Shown here: positions 44,201 through 54,223 of the stretch, piece by piece
Layout of the letters: every line of letters begins with the position of its first letter
Position numbering within the stretch: the stretch's first letter is position 1
Origin: Diadema setosum
Taxonomy: Eukaryota > Echinodermata > Echinoidea > Diadematoida > Diadematidae
Direction of reading: 5' to 3'
DNA length: 64,000 nucleotides
Assembly: GCF_964275005.1 (NCBI RefSeq)
Contig: NC_092686.1
Coordinates: 40,211,511 to 40,275,510, forward strand
Notes under the pieces: generated by a model
Told to the model about the DNA's origin: nothing
Databases searched by the model: none
What the model saw: only the letters and a program-made list of their open reading frames with translations
Translations under genes and position numbers: made by a program

Positions 44201-47200
44201 GAGTGGACCAGAAGAAGTTTACAAAAAACAGCTATGTAGCATGCACGGAATCACCTCCCTGGTTTTAAAGATGTCAACAACAGTAGGCCTAGTACACACA
44301 TGTGATCCTTGAATACGCTGTGAGTGTATGCACTATACACAATGACTAGCTTGTACATGCGCTTTCAATAGCCAGCTGGCTAACCAGAAGCGTGGAGGGA
44401 TCGAGAAAATTTCGGGCTGATGGAGACGCACCCGAAATAGCGCGCTATTTCACGAACTAGACCAAGATTTCTGGGGAAATTTTCCCGATCAAATAGTGCG
44501 CTATTTGCGTCTTCACTACACAGATAGCACGCTATCTTGACATCGGACTAGTCTGGTAACCGCAAGATAGCGTGCTATTTTGAAACTTCGGGCTGATGAA
44601 GACACGCCTACTGCCTCATTCCAGAGTTTTGTTAAAAGTCCGTCAGCAGGAAAAGTGATTGACTTCGTGCATCACTCTGTGATGGCAAGCACATGCGTGT
44701 CAGTTGATCGATAGTACTGAATTTGTGTTGAGCCAAGTGGTTACCTAATACTTTCAGTGAACCTTGGTTTAAGGGCACTTTGTGATAGAATGCACTTCCA
44801 TCATGAGGAACATGGTTACAAGGAAATTCTCCTTACAACAAAATAAGAATTCAAGTCCCCATATTATTATCCTATAACTTATACATACATGTCATACTGT
44901 TCAGTTATAAAGACAATCAGTTTTAATGAAAAAAAAAAGCAAATTGCCGGTCCTGAGGACTTTGTTGAAATGGGAGTGTCTGTATTGCAATGAGTGTTAG
45001 TTCATTCTTTCTTTTTTTTTCTTTTGAGTATTTGAAGGCTACATGTTATAACACCAATAATAATGTTTATGTATGTTGACATGCCCAAATTGTGCATCAT
45101 GTCCCCTGTAGCTTCTGTGTCCTGTATTGTAAATTACAATGGTTCTGCTGGTACAATGTAATTAAAGCTTTTTCACTCCATGTTATGGTCAACTGGGTCA
45201 TGCTATTCCCAAGTTTTTTTCTCAAAATCTGCTGACCACAGTAACAACAGGTTCTTTCTTTCTTTGTTACTTACCTCTAGCAGACAGCTGCATGCCATCA
45301 AAAGGATCTGCAAAATTCCATTCAGTCGAAATGTAAAGAACATATCATGCATATAATGGGAGATGCTGAACACACCCACAGGGACAAAAATGTAGGCTGT
45401 ACATGTGCTGTATACAATGTAGAGCCTAATGCTAATCACTCTCATACTGTTATCTTGCTATCATGGAAAAAGCAATCATAGGCTACGTGTATGTACACAA
45501 CTGACACTAGTTCCTGGTAACATACAGCTGTATGCCTGGACTGTACAATCTCTGAGGATATCATGATTGTTTTCAAGTTTCATTTTACATTTTACCGAAC
45601 CTATGCACAGTGAAAGCAGTTTTTAATGAGTGTAAACCTTCACAGTGAGATTGACCCATTCAGCTTCACATGATCCTTGACTAGGTTTTATTTGGTAATT
45701 GAAAAAGCAGTCCTTTTAAAAGGGTTTGTTATCAGAGATGGACACATCAAAATTATTGAAAGGTATAATTCTGACTTTCCTGCACAAGTATTGATTAGGA
45801 AAAAAAAATATTTTGTAAAAGACTCTTTCATGTTTTTGTGATACAGTATTTGTACTGAAACAGACGCTCTTTGTTTTTTGTGTATCCCTTTGATACTTGA
45901 TACTTGTTTGATACTTTCTTTGATACTTGTTTATTTCACATGTACATGTGTACTTTGCCGTCTTCACTGCATGGATTACTATAAACATATTGTACATTGT
46001 ATTCATTTTGGTGATGGAGTGTGCCTTAAACAGGGCATGTGACTGCACACAGACATACATGTATTGCATAGCATAAAAAGATGATTTCACTTGCTGCTGA
46101 CAAACTGCAAGCACATTCAATTTATGGAGGAACACAAACGTGTTCGTCACATGGCGTGGAGTCATCAGTTAGAGCAGCTACATGTACATTGTATGTTATG
46201 TTGAATGTACAGTGCTGTTTAGGGTAGTTACATGTGCAAACATGTAGCTCTGCATTTTGCCATTTTATTTGTCACCTCCAGACCTTGAATATAAGTGCCA
46301 TGATAACATTGATATTCAGATATGTATGGTGACAACAGCAATTATAATATGATTATTCAAACGTCAAAGATAATGATCATAAGCTATTGGACCAGTATTA
46401 ATGCTGTACAAATAGTAGCATGATTAAAAACAACTACAATATTTACTTCCACAATGAATTCAAGTCATCTTCAGTTATAAGCGCTGTTCTAGATTGTCCC
46501 ATGTGGTATTAATCATGACAGCAGCATTACCAGGAACACATAGCATTATCAGGTAACCCATCTATTCACCTCAATCAAGGATGTCGTGTTTGTGGCTCTT
46601 CGTGTTTACCAGTTCAGAGTGCTCTTGTGTATTCATCATATTCTTAAAATCAATGTTAATTCAGACTTACACTCATTATTTATTCCTTTCTTTCTCTTAT
46701 GATGCCCTCCTTTACAGGAGACCCAGCGTCTCATGTCAGAGCCTGTGGCAGGAATAAAAGCAGTTCCAGATGAAAACAATTCAAGATACTTCATGGTCAA
46801 CATTGTAGGCCCAAAAGATGTAAGTGCTACCAGTCTAGTTCATGCATTTACAACATTTGGCCTTTGGTCTGTTCAATTATCAATTATGAAAGTGTCTTTT
46901 GAGAAAGTCAATCAGAGGCTTGATGTGAAATTTGTTTATGTTTAAAGTCCATTATTTTTTTTTTCCTTCATCTTTTTTTCTATTTTGCAGCTATGTAATG
47001 TAAAACCAGAAATGTTTGCACCCATGAAACTTTGGTGCATTTTGCAAGGAGCCAAGATTTGTGAAAGTGAAATGCATGTGTCAGTTCTTATCTGCACAGC
47101 GCACAGAGTGCCAACACAATGTTATAGTGTACATGTACACCATCATGGTCGGCAGTTTGCAGAAGTTTCATGCAATGAAAAAGGTCATCAAAGGTCATAT

Positions 47201-50200
47201 TTCTGGTTTTACAGTATTAAATACGTTGGGGTTGTAATGCTAAGTTGAACTTCGGATTCTGTGCACAGAATTCTTTATGATGGTTTTGTTCCTAGATTAT
47301 CTAGCATTACCGGTAGTAGGACTCTGGAAGTACAGTACATCATCCAAAGTTTAATAAATTTTGTATGTACCCCTATGGTCATCAGAAATTGTCTAGTACT
47401 CGTTAAGTTCATACAGTCAAGTTTATGACCATGTATTGGTTGTTGACCTTCATTTACAGTGTGTAGCTTATAAAATATTAGACTAGTAGTAGTATGAGAG
47501 AAAGGTTGTAAACTCTACTCATTCAGAAGTCAATGTACTTGTCCATTGGCAGCAGATTCACGACATCACAGCTTGTGTGATGATGTGCATTTTATATCAC
47601 TGTGTATAACATTATATTTGTAAATGCAATCTGCTAGATGGCATTGTACAAATTGTACCATGATAACCAGTGCATACTAGACACAATTTGTTGTTAGTGG
47701 CTTTCATCAATTATAGGTGAAAATAGTGGATGAGTTCAAGTATGATTTAGAACACAAGCATATACACCTGTACATACTAAAGTGTCAAACAGTCAATCAG
47801 AGTTTCACCCCCACTTTGCTTGCTGTGCACAACATACACTATTTACATTGTAGTATTGTATATAATAATACAACCGAAGAGCTTAAGTGTGCACCTAATG
47901 ATGTACATTTGTATTTCATCATTAATATTCTGTAACTAACTTTTTGATGTACCAAATTATCTTTAAGCCAAAGCTTAATGCCTAAAAGGATAAAGATTCA
48001 GATTGTATGGGATGATAAGGAAAATGAAGACATGCTTACATTTTCAAGAGTACAAGCTGAGTGCATTGTATACTTGTCCTTACTTCAGGCTCTCTCGGAA
48101 ACATTTCTGTTGACATATACTTATGTTGTAAATTTATATATTTTCTTTTTGTTTGTATGCTTTTCGCCAGTCTCCATTCGAAGGAGGAAACTTCAGATTA
48201 GAGCTCTTCCTTCCAGAAGAGTATCCAATGGCAGCGCCAAAAGTACGGTTCATGACAAGGATCTATCACCCAAACATTGACAAACTCGGACGAATTTGCC
48301 TCGATATACTTAAAGGTAAAGGTTGTCATCTTCTGAATGGTAATCTGCCACCAATGTCAGCCACCTGTCATGATCGTCCTGAAAATATTGTCAATTGATA
48401 GTTTGCACTATTGTACAGCCTCTTCTGATCTCTGGGTGTTATGCCGATGAGGCTCATTACTTTGAATCTGACTCTGTGATTTATTGCTGTTGATCTAATC
48501 CGATTTTGTCGTCAGATCTCACCATCACATAACCGTACCAAGGAGTGCAAAGTATGTTAACTTATTGCAACTTGAACTGAAGACAATACCACCTTACACT
48601 TTGTTCAGTTTGGAGTACAGACTTCTTGCAAACTGCTCGGGCAATCTGATTTCAGAAGCCTCAGTTTTATTAACTACTGACTCGTGAATTTATTATGTTG
48701 AATAATATTGTGATGTTGTAATGTTGGTTTTATTCTGATTTGCATAATCCACCACAGTTTTTTGCTATGAAAAACGTCACTATGCGTAAAGGATGTAGAT
48801 GTCACTCTCCCACTGAAAAAGTTATGTAACATAAGAAGTGTGCATGTGTAGTTGTACTTGATAAAACTAAAGATTTTCAGTTCTACAATATATTAAAGCA
48901 GATTTCACTGTATTGACTGATTTGACTGTGTCATTTATTTTGTAGACAAATGGAGTCCTGCCCTACAGATCAGAACAGTGCTGCTATCCATTCAAGCCCT
49001 CTTGAGTGCACCCAACCCTGATGACCCTCTAGCAAATGATGTCGCCGAGAAATGGAAAGAAAATGAGGCACAAGCTTTAGAGACAGGCAAGTATTTGGTT
49101 TCACAGGTTAGATTCTTGGGTTTCCAACCCCACCACATTCTTTGTTTCATGAATTGGTGGGGGTATTTCAGTAACTTTGTCCTGCAGAGTGGATGTGACC
49201 CATTACCTTTCCTTTTCACCAGAGTACATTACTTTGATCTCTTGCTTTGGGACAATCTTCCAATGACATAAAATTCTGTCCAATGTTCTTCAAACCAATA
49301 CACGGCCATGAGATGGCAAAACTATGTATCTAAATGCAACCTCATTTCCAGTAAGTTGAGTTTAAAGTTTTGCAAGCATACTGCTCTTTTTCTGTTTTTG
49401 TTTGATACTTCATATCTTACTCTGAAAGGACCAACAATATCAATATATTATTGAATGCCAATTGATTTAACTAGGCCCTTATTTTTAAGAATAATTTGCA
49501 TAAATCAAAACATATGTTGTTTTACCGTATCAACGTATCGAGCTATTGCTATGGCAAAACAATGTCAGTCTCGAGCAGTGGTGCACTGTGATCTGTGCAT
49601 GGCATGCAGCCTATTACTGAGTAAACATGCATATGGCAAAACAACGTATTGTATGTAGATATGTTGTTTTGCTAAGTTCATTACCGACATGTTGTTTTGC
49701 TAAGTTCATTACCGACATGTTGTTTTGCTAAGTTCATTACCGACATGTGTTGAGAAGGGGCAAACATATCGCCACGTACATTGTTTTGCCAACAAAATTA
49801 TAACAATTCCCACTGGGAGGGGGCATCGTATCTCAGTAACGGACTGTGTTCCGATTTCAAGATTTATTGTTCAAGAGTTAGATTACATTAAAACAAACTT
49901 GAATATGTGACTAAGCCAATTTTCATGAATTTGTGACATACATTGTTTTGCCATCTCAAGTTCGTACAACCCACGTACACTTGCATGTACATCAATTATG
50001 TGTTTATGCCTCCTCTTCTGTGGTTGCCAGAGGCATTATGTCTTTGTCATATCAGGGTGCTACATAAGCACTTGCCCAATTGCCTGGGGCAAGTGAATAT
50101 CATAATCATGCAAGTGTTTTTGAACAATGAGAACAAATGCATGCTTGAATTGGGCAAGCAAAAAGATTTGAAGCCACTTTTTCACTTTTTAATATTCTCC

Positions 50201-51363
50201 ACAACAAACCCATAATGTCAACCATACAGAAGCCCAAAGATAATGGCTGTATGCAACACACTTCATACTTCATTTCAGCAAGGTTCCAACATTTGTACTA
50301 TACATGAAGAAGCCCCAGTGCAATGCAATGGCACCACTTGATTGGTCCAAATTTGTTAACTCCATTGGCCCGAATTCACGAAGGTGGTACAAATGAAACC
50401 ATGGTTTAAACCATGGACAAAAACCATGGAGCACCAAGTGTCGCACGGAATATTTCGTTACGAAATTGATCATTTCGTTGACAAAATGACCGTTTCGTTA
50501 ACAAAAAATTTATCATTTCGTGGACAAAACGTTCCTTTAGTTACAAACTGTTGTCATTTCGTTACAAAATGATCATTTCATCGACGATATCACTGATTTT
50601 GTAACGAAATATTCCATGCGACACTTGGCGCTCCATGGTTTTTGTCCACGGTTTAAACCATGGTTTCATTTGTACCACCTTCATGAATTTGGGCCATTGT
50701 GTTTAGGTGTGTGAATCTTTGTGGTGTTTTATTCAAATGATTGTGTTTTATCAAGCCCTGGACTTACACATGATTTTCTATATCATTTCTTTATAATTTG
50801 GACTTTCTTTTCGGGCAAGTAAAATTAATCTTCGGGCAAGTGTTTTGCAGCAAACTTGAAAATCTGCTTGCCCGAACGGGCAAGTGGTAAAATAAAGTTA
50901 TGTAGCACCCTGGTCATATCCATCCATTCATTCCAGATCATGCTATCATGCTTATTAAGAAATCAAGTTTTTTCTAGACATTCTTCGTGCGTGGCCAAGG
51001 TTTCCTGTCTTAGGTGCAGATGTGCCGATTACATTTTGGGGAATAGTCCTTGTGGTCTTTAATATCAGAGGTCATTGAACTTTGTCCAAAAACTGACTTT
51101 CAGCCGTAACTTCAAATAGGAATGGTGCTATTTGTGTATTTGGTAGGAAAGGTAGAATTGAAAAAGCAACATTTTCCATGATATAATGATGGTGAAAGCT
51201 CAAATGTCAGGGTCAGCGTTCACTGTACAGTTGCCATGTATGATGTATCAGTATGTCATTTCCAGCTATGACTTTATTTCTATCTGTCTGTCCTTTTGTT
51301 TTGTTTTGTTTTGTTTTTCTCCTTGCAGCAAGACAATGGACCAGAACTTATGCAATGAGTTAG
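32255..51363 (+). CDS. UBE2N: UBE2N (Ubc13), K63-specific E2 ubiquitin-conjugating enzyme, complete
   Basis: Five coding exons join to 456 bases, 151 codons plus stop (human 152 aa): 32255-32287, 46718-46819, 48171-48315, 48946-49086, 51329-51363. The product begins [20 protein letters not shown] and has one UBC fold. Landmarks are [19 protein letters not shown], the HPN motif (His78-Pro-Asn80), the catalytic Cys in LGRICLDIL (Cys88), then [19 protein letters not shown], and the C-terminus WTRTYAMS. Known role: with a Uev/Mms2 partner it makes K63-linked chains in DNA-damage tolerance and immune signalling, in cytosol and nucleus. Introns 1-3 are GT-AG with matching phases; intron 4 appears to be GC-AG. 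Intron 1 is 14.4 kb and packed with antisense LINE pieces and other elements. No break in the reading frame is seen. Confidence 0.96.
32830..33680 (-). mobile_element. LINE fragment A, 3' part of a CR1/L2-like reverse transcriptase ORF
   Basis: Minus-strand frames read [18 protein letters not shown], then [14 protein letters not shown], then [30 protein letters not shown] and finally [12 protein letters not shown] near 32950. This is the usual order of the thumb and C-terminal region of a CR1/Jockey-clade LINE ORF2. It is 5'-truncated, with at least one frame change at about 33360. It lies antisense in UBE2N intron 1. Confidence 0.85.
33880..35065 (-). mobile_element. LINE B, 3' segment
   Basis: The minus strand near 33900-34090 reads [14 protein letters not shown], the typical end of a CR1-like ORF2. 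Near 34590-34900 it reads [17 protein letters not shown] and KRRVSRFI with frame changes. It continues past the inserted element at 35066-36104 into the RT core at 36105-37080. Confidence 0.75.
35066..36104. mobile_element. Tandem-unit element (CTCACCTGAGCC ends) inserted in LINE B
   Basis: Starts TTTTAGCTCACCTGAGCC with a small hairpin (GAGCCAAAGGCTC) and ends CAGGTGAGCG...GGGTCTCTTG. After the left end comes a GTCCGGCGTCCGTCGTCCGT tract. The inside holds three units of about 320 bases (the word CATCCCTAGG recurs at 35217, 35539 and 35859), each with CAAACTTGG(C/T)AGGTAGC and a G/C-rich GGGGCCC block. There is no coding capacity. It resembles a repeat widespread in marine invertebrates, by recall. 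Confidence 0.85.
36105..37990 (-). mobile_element. LINE B, reverse-transcriptase core and linker
   Basis: Reading 5' to 3' on the minus strand: the linker region [19 protein letters not shown] (37.9 kb), [10 protein letters not shown] (37.5 kb), FWRYASS (37.3 kb), then [20 protein letters not shown] and DVRNYRP (37.0-36.8 kb), [10 protein letters not shown] (36.7 kb), VPQGSVLGP (36.4 kb), the catalytic YADD (36.3 kb) and EKWQMHFNT. This is the RT order of a CR1/Jockey-clade LINE. Several stops and frame changes make it inactive. A 181-bp MITE interrupts it at 37304-37484. Confidence 0.85.
37304..37484. mobile_element. 181-bp hAT-like MITE inserted in LINE B
   Basis: It splits the LINE reading KTNP/FWRYASS exactly. 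The flanks repeat AATCCTCTGG (37294-37303) and AATCCTGTGG (37485-37494), consistent with an 8-10 bp target-site duplication. One tip, read on the minus strand, is CAGGGGTCGCACTTAAC, typical of hAT ends. The other tip is not clearly complementary. Confidence 0.7.
38000..38790 (-). mobile_element. LINE fragment C
   Basis: The minus strand reads [20 protein letters not shown] at 38.75 kb, then [20 protein letters not shown], then [12 protein letters not shown] joined at 38.49 kb, with [12 protein letters not shown] following. The RT palm between RSCAT and LYKSII is missing, so this copy has an internal deletion. Same strand as A and B, but a distinct subfamily. Confidence 0.8.
38886..38938. repeat. 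(GAAT)n microsatellite
   Basis: Tetranucleotide tract with a few substitutions, immediately beyond LINE fragment C. Confidence 0.9.
39048..39172. repeat. Perfect 21-bp inverted repeat with a third inverted copy
   Basis: CACATCACCTGAGACGCGCT (39048 on, 21 bases) is perfectly inverted at 39107-39127. A third, overlapping copy (CCTGAGACGCGCTG, then GTTTATCAAGCG) follows at about 39137-39172 and pairs with the middle segment. Two alternative hairpins are therefore possible. Confidence 0.85.
39330..39560. other. CpG-rich block in UBE2N intron 1
   Basis: CpG-dense sequence (TTATCGCGCGCCTTCG, GCGGGCGCGCGCGC) and repeated ACGGTA words. On the minus strand an ATG begins [18 protein letters not shown] and runs to an AAG|GTAGTG donor-like site at about 39314. 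It could be an internal promoter, but no further exon is recognised. Confidence 0.3.
39985..40200. repeat. GGCCCA-rich minisatellite
   Basis: Degenerate GC-rich repeats of GGCCCA/GGGGCCCA/AAGGCC type, far above local GC content. The Pro/Gly/Arg-rich frame across it is a by-product. Confidence 0.85.
40251..40323. repeat. Short tandem duplication
   Basis: Two consecutive units of about 35-39 bases share CTGTGCATA and TATGTAAATACACTGTACA. An inverted CACAGCCC follows at 40335. Confidence 0.8.
40721..40762. repeat. Perfect 20-bp-stem palindrome
   Basis: TCACTTTCAAAGCAATGTAT is perfectly inverted at 40743-40762 with a 2-base centre. It overlaps the start of the 195-bp direct repeat at 40759. Confidence 0.95.
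40759..40953. repeat. 195-bp direct repeat, copy A
   Basis: Nearly identical to 42291-42487 (from GTGATTATTTCATTTTTTAT to ACTTCAAATGG). Together with copy B it flanks the LTR at 41038-42218. Confidence 0.95.
41038..42218 (-). mobile_element. Solo LTR of an LTR retrotransposon (Gypsy-like)
   Basis: A 1181-bp unit begins TGTTACGACC and ends TTGTGACA (inverted TGTYAC tips) and is flanked by ATGT on both sides (41034-41037, 42219-42222), as expected of a target-site duplication. On the minus strand TATATAAG near 41719-41726 and AATAAA near 41103-41108 fit a promoter and poly(A) signal, so the LTR points to the minus strand. No internal region is present. The family assignment is by general resemblance; intact ends and duplication suggest moderate age. 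Confidence 0.65.
42291..42487. repeat. 197-bp direct repeat, copy B
   Basis: Second copy of the unit at 40759-40953, a few substitutions away. Without the LTR the two copies would be separated by about 155 bases. Confidence 0.95.
43819..44609. mobile_element. 791-bp element with 30-bp TIRs and ACT target site
   Basis: Ends AGGCGTGTCTTCATCAGCCC and its exact inverse, flanked by ACT (43816-43818 and 44610-44612). The right part holds four near-palindromes of the AATAGCGCGCTATT type (about 44438, 44490, 44524, 44562). I see no transposase frame. The family is not known to me. Confidence 0.85.
46718..46819 (+). CDS. UBE2N: UBE2N exon 2
   Basis: Codes residues 12-45: [20 protein letters not shown], then [14 protein letters not shown], the first helix and beta strands of the UBC fold. 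Acceptor TTTACAG; donor GAT|GTAAGT; phase 0 at both ends. Confidence 0.97.
48171..48315 (+). CDS. UBE2N: UBE2N exon 3, with the catalytic site
   Basis: Codes residues 46-93 and one base of 94: [38 protein letters not shown], then CLDILK. It contains the HPN motif and catalytic Cys88. Acceptor TTTCGCCAG; donor AAG|GTAAAG. Confidence 0.98.
48946..49086 (+). CDS. UBE2N: UBE2N exon 4
   Basis: Completes Asp94 and codes up to the first base of residue 141: [20 protein letters not shown], then [20 protein letters not shown], then EAQALET. Acceptor TTTTGTAG. The conserved A-R after ET is restored only if the donor is ACAG|GCAAGT, a GC donor. Confidence 0.95.
49309..49958. mobile_element. 650-bp TIR element in UBE2N intron 4
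   Basis: Ends TGAGATGGCAAAACTATGTA and, inverted, TACATTGTTTTGCCATCTCA. Many further GGCAAAACAA/TTGTTTTGC words lie inside, including the 28-bp tandem repeat at 49661-49744. No coding capacity; class unknown. Confidence 0.75.
49661..49744. repeat. 28-bp tandem repeat, three identical copies
   Basis: Three perfect 28-base units starting ATGTTGTTTTGCTAAGTTCA at 49661, 49689 and 49717, inside the 49309-49958 element. Confidence 0.97.
50053..50912. mobile_element. 860-bp TIR element with GTCATAT target-site duplication
   Basis: Ends CAGGGTGCTACATAA and its exact inverse, flanked by GTCATAT on both sides (50046-50052, 50913-50919). CAGGG tips with a 7-8 bp duplication suggest a hAT relative. Subterminal GGGCAAGTG/CACTTGCCC words recur at both ends. 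Another foldback (50367-50695) is nested inside. Confidence 0.85.
50367..50695. mobile_element. 329-bp foldback MITE nested in the 50053 element
   Basis: Starts GGCCCGAATTCACGAAGGTG and ends with its near inverse, with arms of about 95 bases that include GTTTAAACCATGG palindromes. It is flanked by ATT on both sides. The inside is rich in TTTCGTTA(C/A)(A/G)AA words. The 3-bp duplication is compatible with a PIF/Harbinger-type origin, though TWA would be usual. Confidence 0.85.
51329..51363 (+). CDS. UBE2N: UBE2N exon 5, terminal
   Basis: Codes the end of the protein, [11 protein letters not shown], with stop TAG at 51361-51363. Acceptor CTCCTTGCAG, with a second AG four bases downstream (CAAG). 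Confidence 0.95.
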
Positions 51364-51724
51364 GACAGGCCTGTCAGCATCGTTGGAGAGACATCAAGCG
51401 GCTAGTAACCATGTACTACTAAGCAGATTTTATTTTGTCACACTATTTCAGTTGGCCTCCTTGTTTTAGACCAAAAGCAGTGATAGTGTGCTGGGGGGCT
51501 ACAACAGCATCTGCTATACTTACGCTCCTTGGAAGGGAAAGTTTTAAAGTTGGTGTTTTGGGTTTGTTTGTTTTTTTTTTTGGGGGGGGGGGGGAGGGGG
51601 TATGGTACCAGGACTTGGATTATTTTCTGTGGTGAAAACATCAGAAGCAATGTGCAGGATGTTGGAACACAAGAATATTGTAGCGTGCAGTCTCAGAGAA
51701 TGTTCAAGTGTGAATATACATGAA

Positions 51725-51730
51725 AATAAA
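51725..51730 (+). terminator. Candidate UBE2N poly(A) signal (AATAAA)
   Basis: The first AATAAA downstream of the stop codon on the plus strand, about 360 bases into the 3' UTR. Longer 3' UTRs are possible. Confidence 0.35.
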
Positions 51731-54187
51731 ATAAGAAATACATTTGTAGACATGCGTTTGAAGTGTCAGTGGCATTGGAGAAATCTGCTCCTCATTCATA
51801 TTGGAACTTTGTTCTAGTTCCAAGACTTGATTTCAGATTCTTACCCCAATATAACTTTTCTTCTGGGTTATATTGTAAGAGATGGCAATTTCAAACATGT
51901 GTCTACTCCAGCTGATTTTGCTCTTTTGAATGATATAAATTTAATGAGCATTACGGATGGGAGATGCTTTTATAATCTTTGTAATCACTGTGGCAGCCCT
52001 CATCTGCAAATGTTTTACGGGATTTTAAGAAGAACCATCTGTACATCACATCAGCCATTGAAATACACATTGTTCTTTAGTTGATAGCAGTTCCTAGTAT
52101 GGAATTGTAGGCATGAAACAGCTCCATAAATTCTGGAAATGATTTCTTCTGGTCAGTATTCACATATGTGTCGACTATTCAAGGAAATGTCACACTCTGC
52201 CATGAATTATATATGTTATGTATTATGCACGCGTTGAGCAGTGGTTATGTGTAGCAGAGAGTCAAACCTTTGTCTGACAAACCTGGTTCAGTGCTACTGA
52301 AGTGTTAGGGGCAGATGTCAACCAACAGCACACTATCACTTGGAAATATCCAGATTATTAGTCTCATCAATTGTAGTACCTAGCAAGGAAATGACCCGAA
52401 GTACCCATATCTCAGACATTACCATTTTCAGCTAGCTTCTCTTGTATGTCCTGATCTTTGCCAGACATATTTAACTGTTAGTACAGGGAGGGTTGTTTTT
52501 GTTTTGTTTTGTTTTGTTTTAAATCTCTTCCTCCTTGTGTAAAGATCAATTAGTTTGGCATTGTGCCTTTATGAAGACAGTCTTATTAATAAGGTAGAGA
52601 ACAACCATGTATTTGTTCTCTGTAACACAGTTACAGCTCCATCATTGATATTGCACCTCACAGGTTCGACTGACCATGTGTACTTGTAGCAATTAACTAA
52701 TTATTCTTTTATATAAACCCATTGTTATCGAGCATGTTTTGAAAAGCAAACGTCGCACAGATATTTGAGAGTATCAATTTAAAGGAAGGGTTGGGATGCC
52801 TCAGATTGTGTGGTAGTTTAGTGAAGATATTGCGTAATTTATGAGCCGTTTGTTTCCTACTGAAGAGAGCATTTCCAGATAGCAGACTGCTAACACATGT
52901 GGTGGGTGGTTATTGTTGCTATAATTTAAATCTCGCAACTAAGGAATTACACAGTATAAAAATCGCAGTTTCCCACGGCTGATGTTTTGGTCAAAACATT
53001 TTTTTTTTTTTTTTTTTTTGTCACATGTTGTATTGGGGGTTGGGGGGCATTACCTAATTTCTGTTGAGCAGTCCAAACATGAGATTCCCATCAGTATATG
53101 CGACATCCTGTAGTCTGAAGCATAAAGTTCAGTTATTACGTCAAGGACCATTTTCTCTGTTGAAGGGCGACTCGTCAGTCCGACATGAGAGCATAAGACT
53201 TATCGTGTCGTGTTCCGTCACTCATCTCAGGCACATGGGAGTCGCTCGCTTCATTTGGAGCTGGGATGTCCAGTCTCAATCAGTTTGATTTCCTCTCTGT
53301 GGCGTGTGTGTGTGCATACTCTCTTCTCTCTCTCTCTCTCTCATAATTATTTTCTGCAAGTATAGGGGTAAAAACTTATGGGATTGTCACAAGCATGAGA
53401 GAGTAAATGGCTGCGCAGTTCTGTTGTAGGGAGGAAGACGATGGGTGTACATGTATATACATTTGCAAAGATACGGCAAGGGCTTTGAAGAGTTTGTTAA
53501 CAGTATGGAGACACTGCTTTTATCACTAAAGTGGGGCAATACATGCTGAATTTCCAGTTGAACCACGCAAGACTGACGGATGTATTGCTTAGTAACCTAC
53601 TCTGTGCAACAGCGCAGAGGTATTTGCGCGTCGATATAGGTAAATGAGTGTTTTTGTACGATAGGCGTGTCATTTCTTTCTAAACCAAGACTCAACTTCT
53701 GCATGTCCCTTCATAACAATAATGTGATATCCTTAATAAGTTTCTGCCATAGCAAGTCGTTTGTTTGCCAATGTTTACTTATTGGAAAATCAAGTGAAAC
53801 AAACTTTCAATCTGTGTTCATTCTTGTTTTTCTTCATCTGAAAGGGACACTGCTGTAAATTATATTGTGCTTTATGTTTCATTTTACCTTGTAGATGTAA
53901 TAATGTTCTGGTAGATTTAGATGAAGAATGTACAGGTATGCTCTCTCTGTATGACATACTGTCTAATCCTGAACAGTTCTGTTATTTTGTTCATCTAGGC
54001 ATGTGTCAGAATACAGGATCCTGTTCAGTGGCAGACTATTTCTACCCAAACCTTCTCTTTTTCGATTCTGATCTATGATTAAAATTGTAATTATGTCTAC
54101 GTACACAACGGACTCCAGTACTCATTTTTTTTTTCTTGTGACACACTTGTATCAGTGTATTAATGTTGACAATTAACTCCAATTGCA

Positions 54188-54223
<36 letters not shown>

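Noticed and set aside
45716-46165. 149-codon minus-strand frame
   Set aside because: Low-complexity and repetitive (repeated TACTTGATA-type words), no domain; likely chance.
49661-49744. CRISPR-like array
   Set aside because: The three 28-bp units are directly adjacent with no spacers, in a eukaryotic intron.
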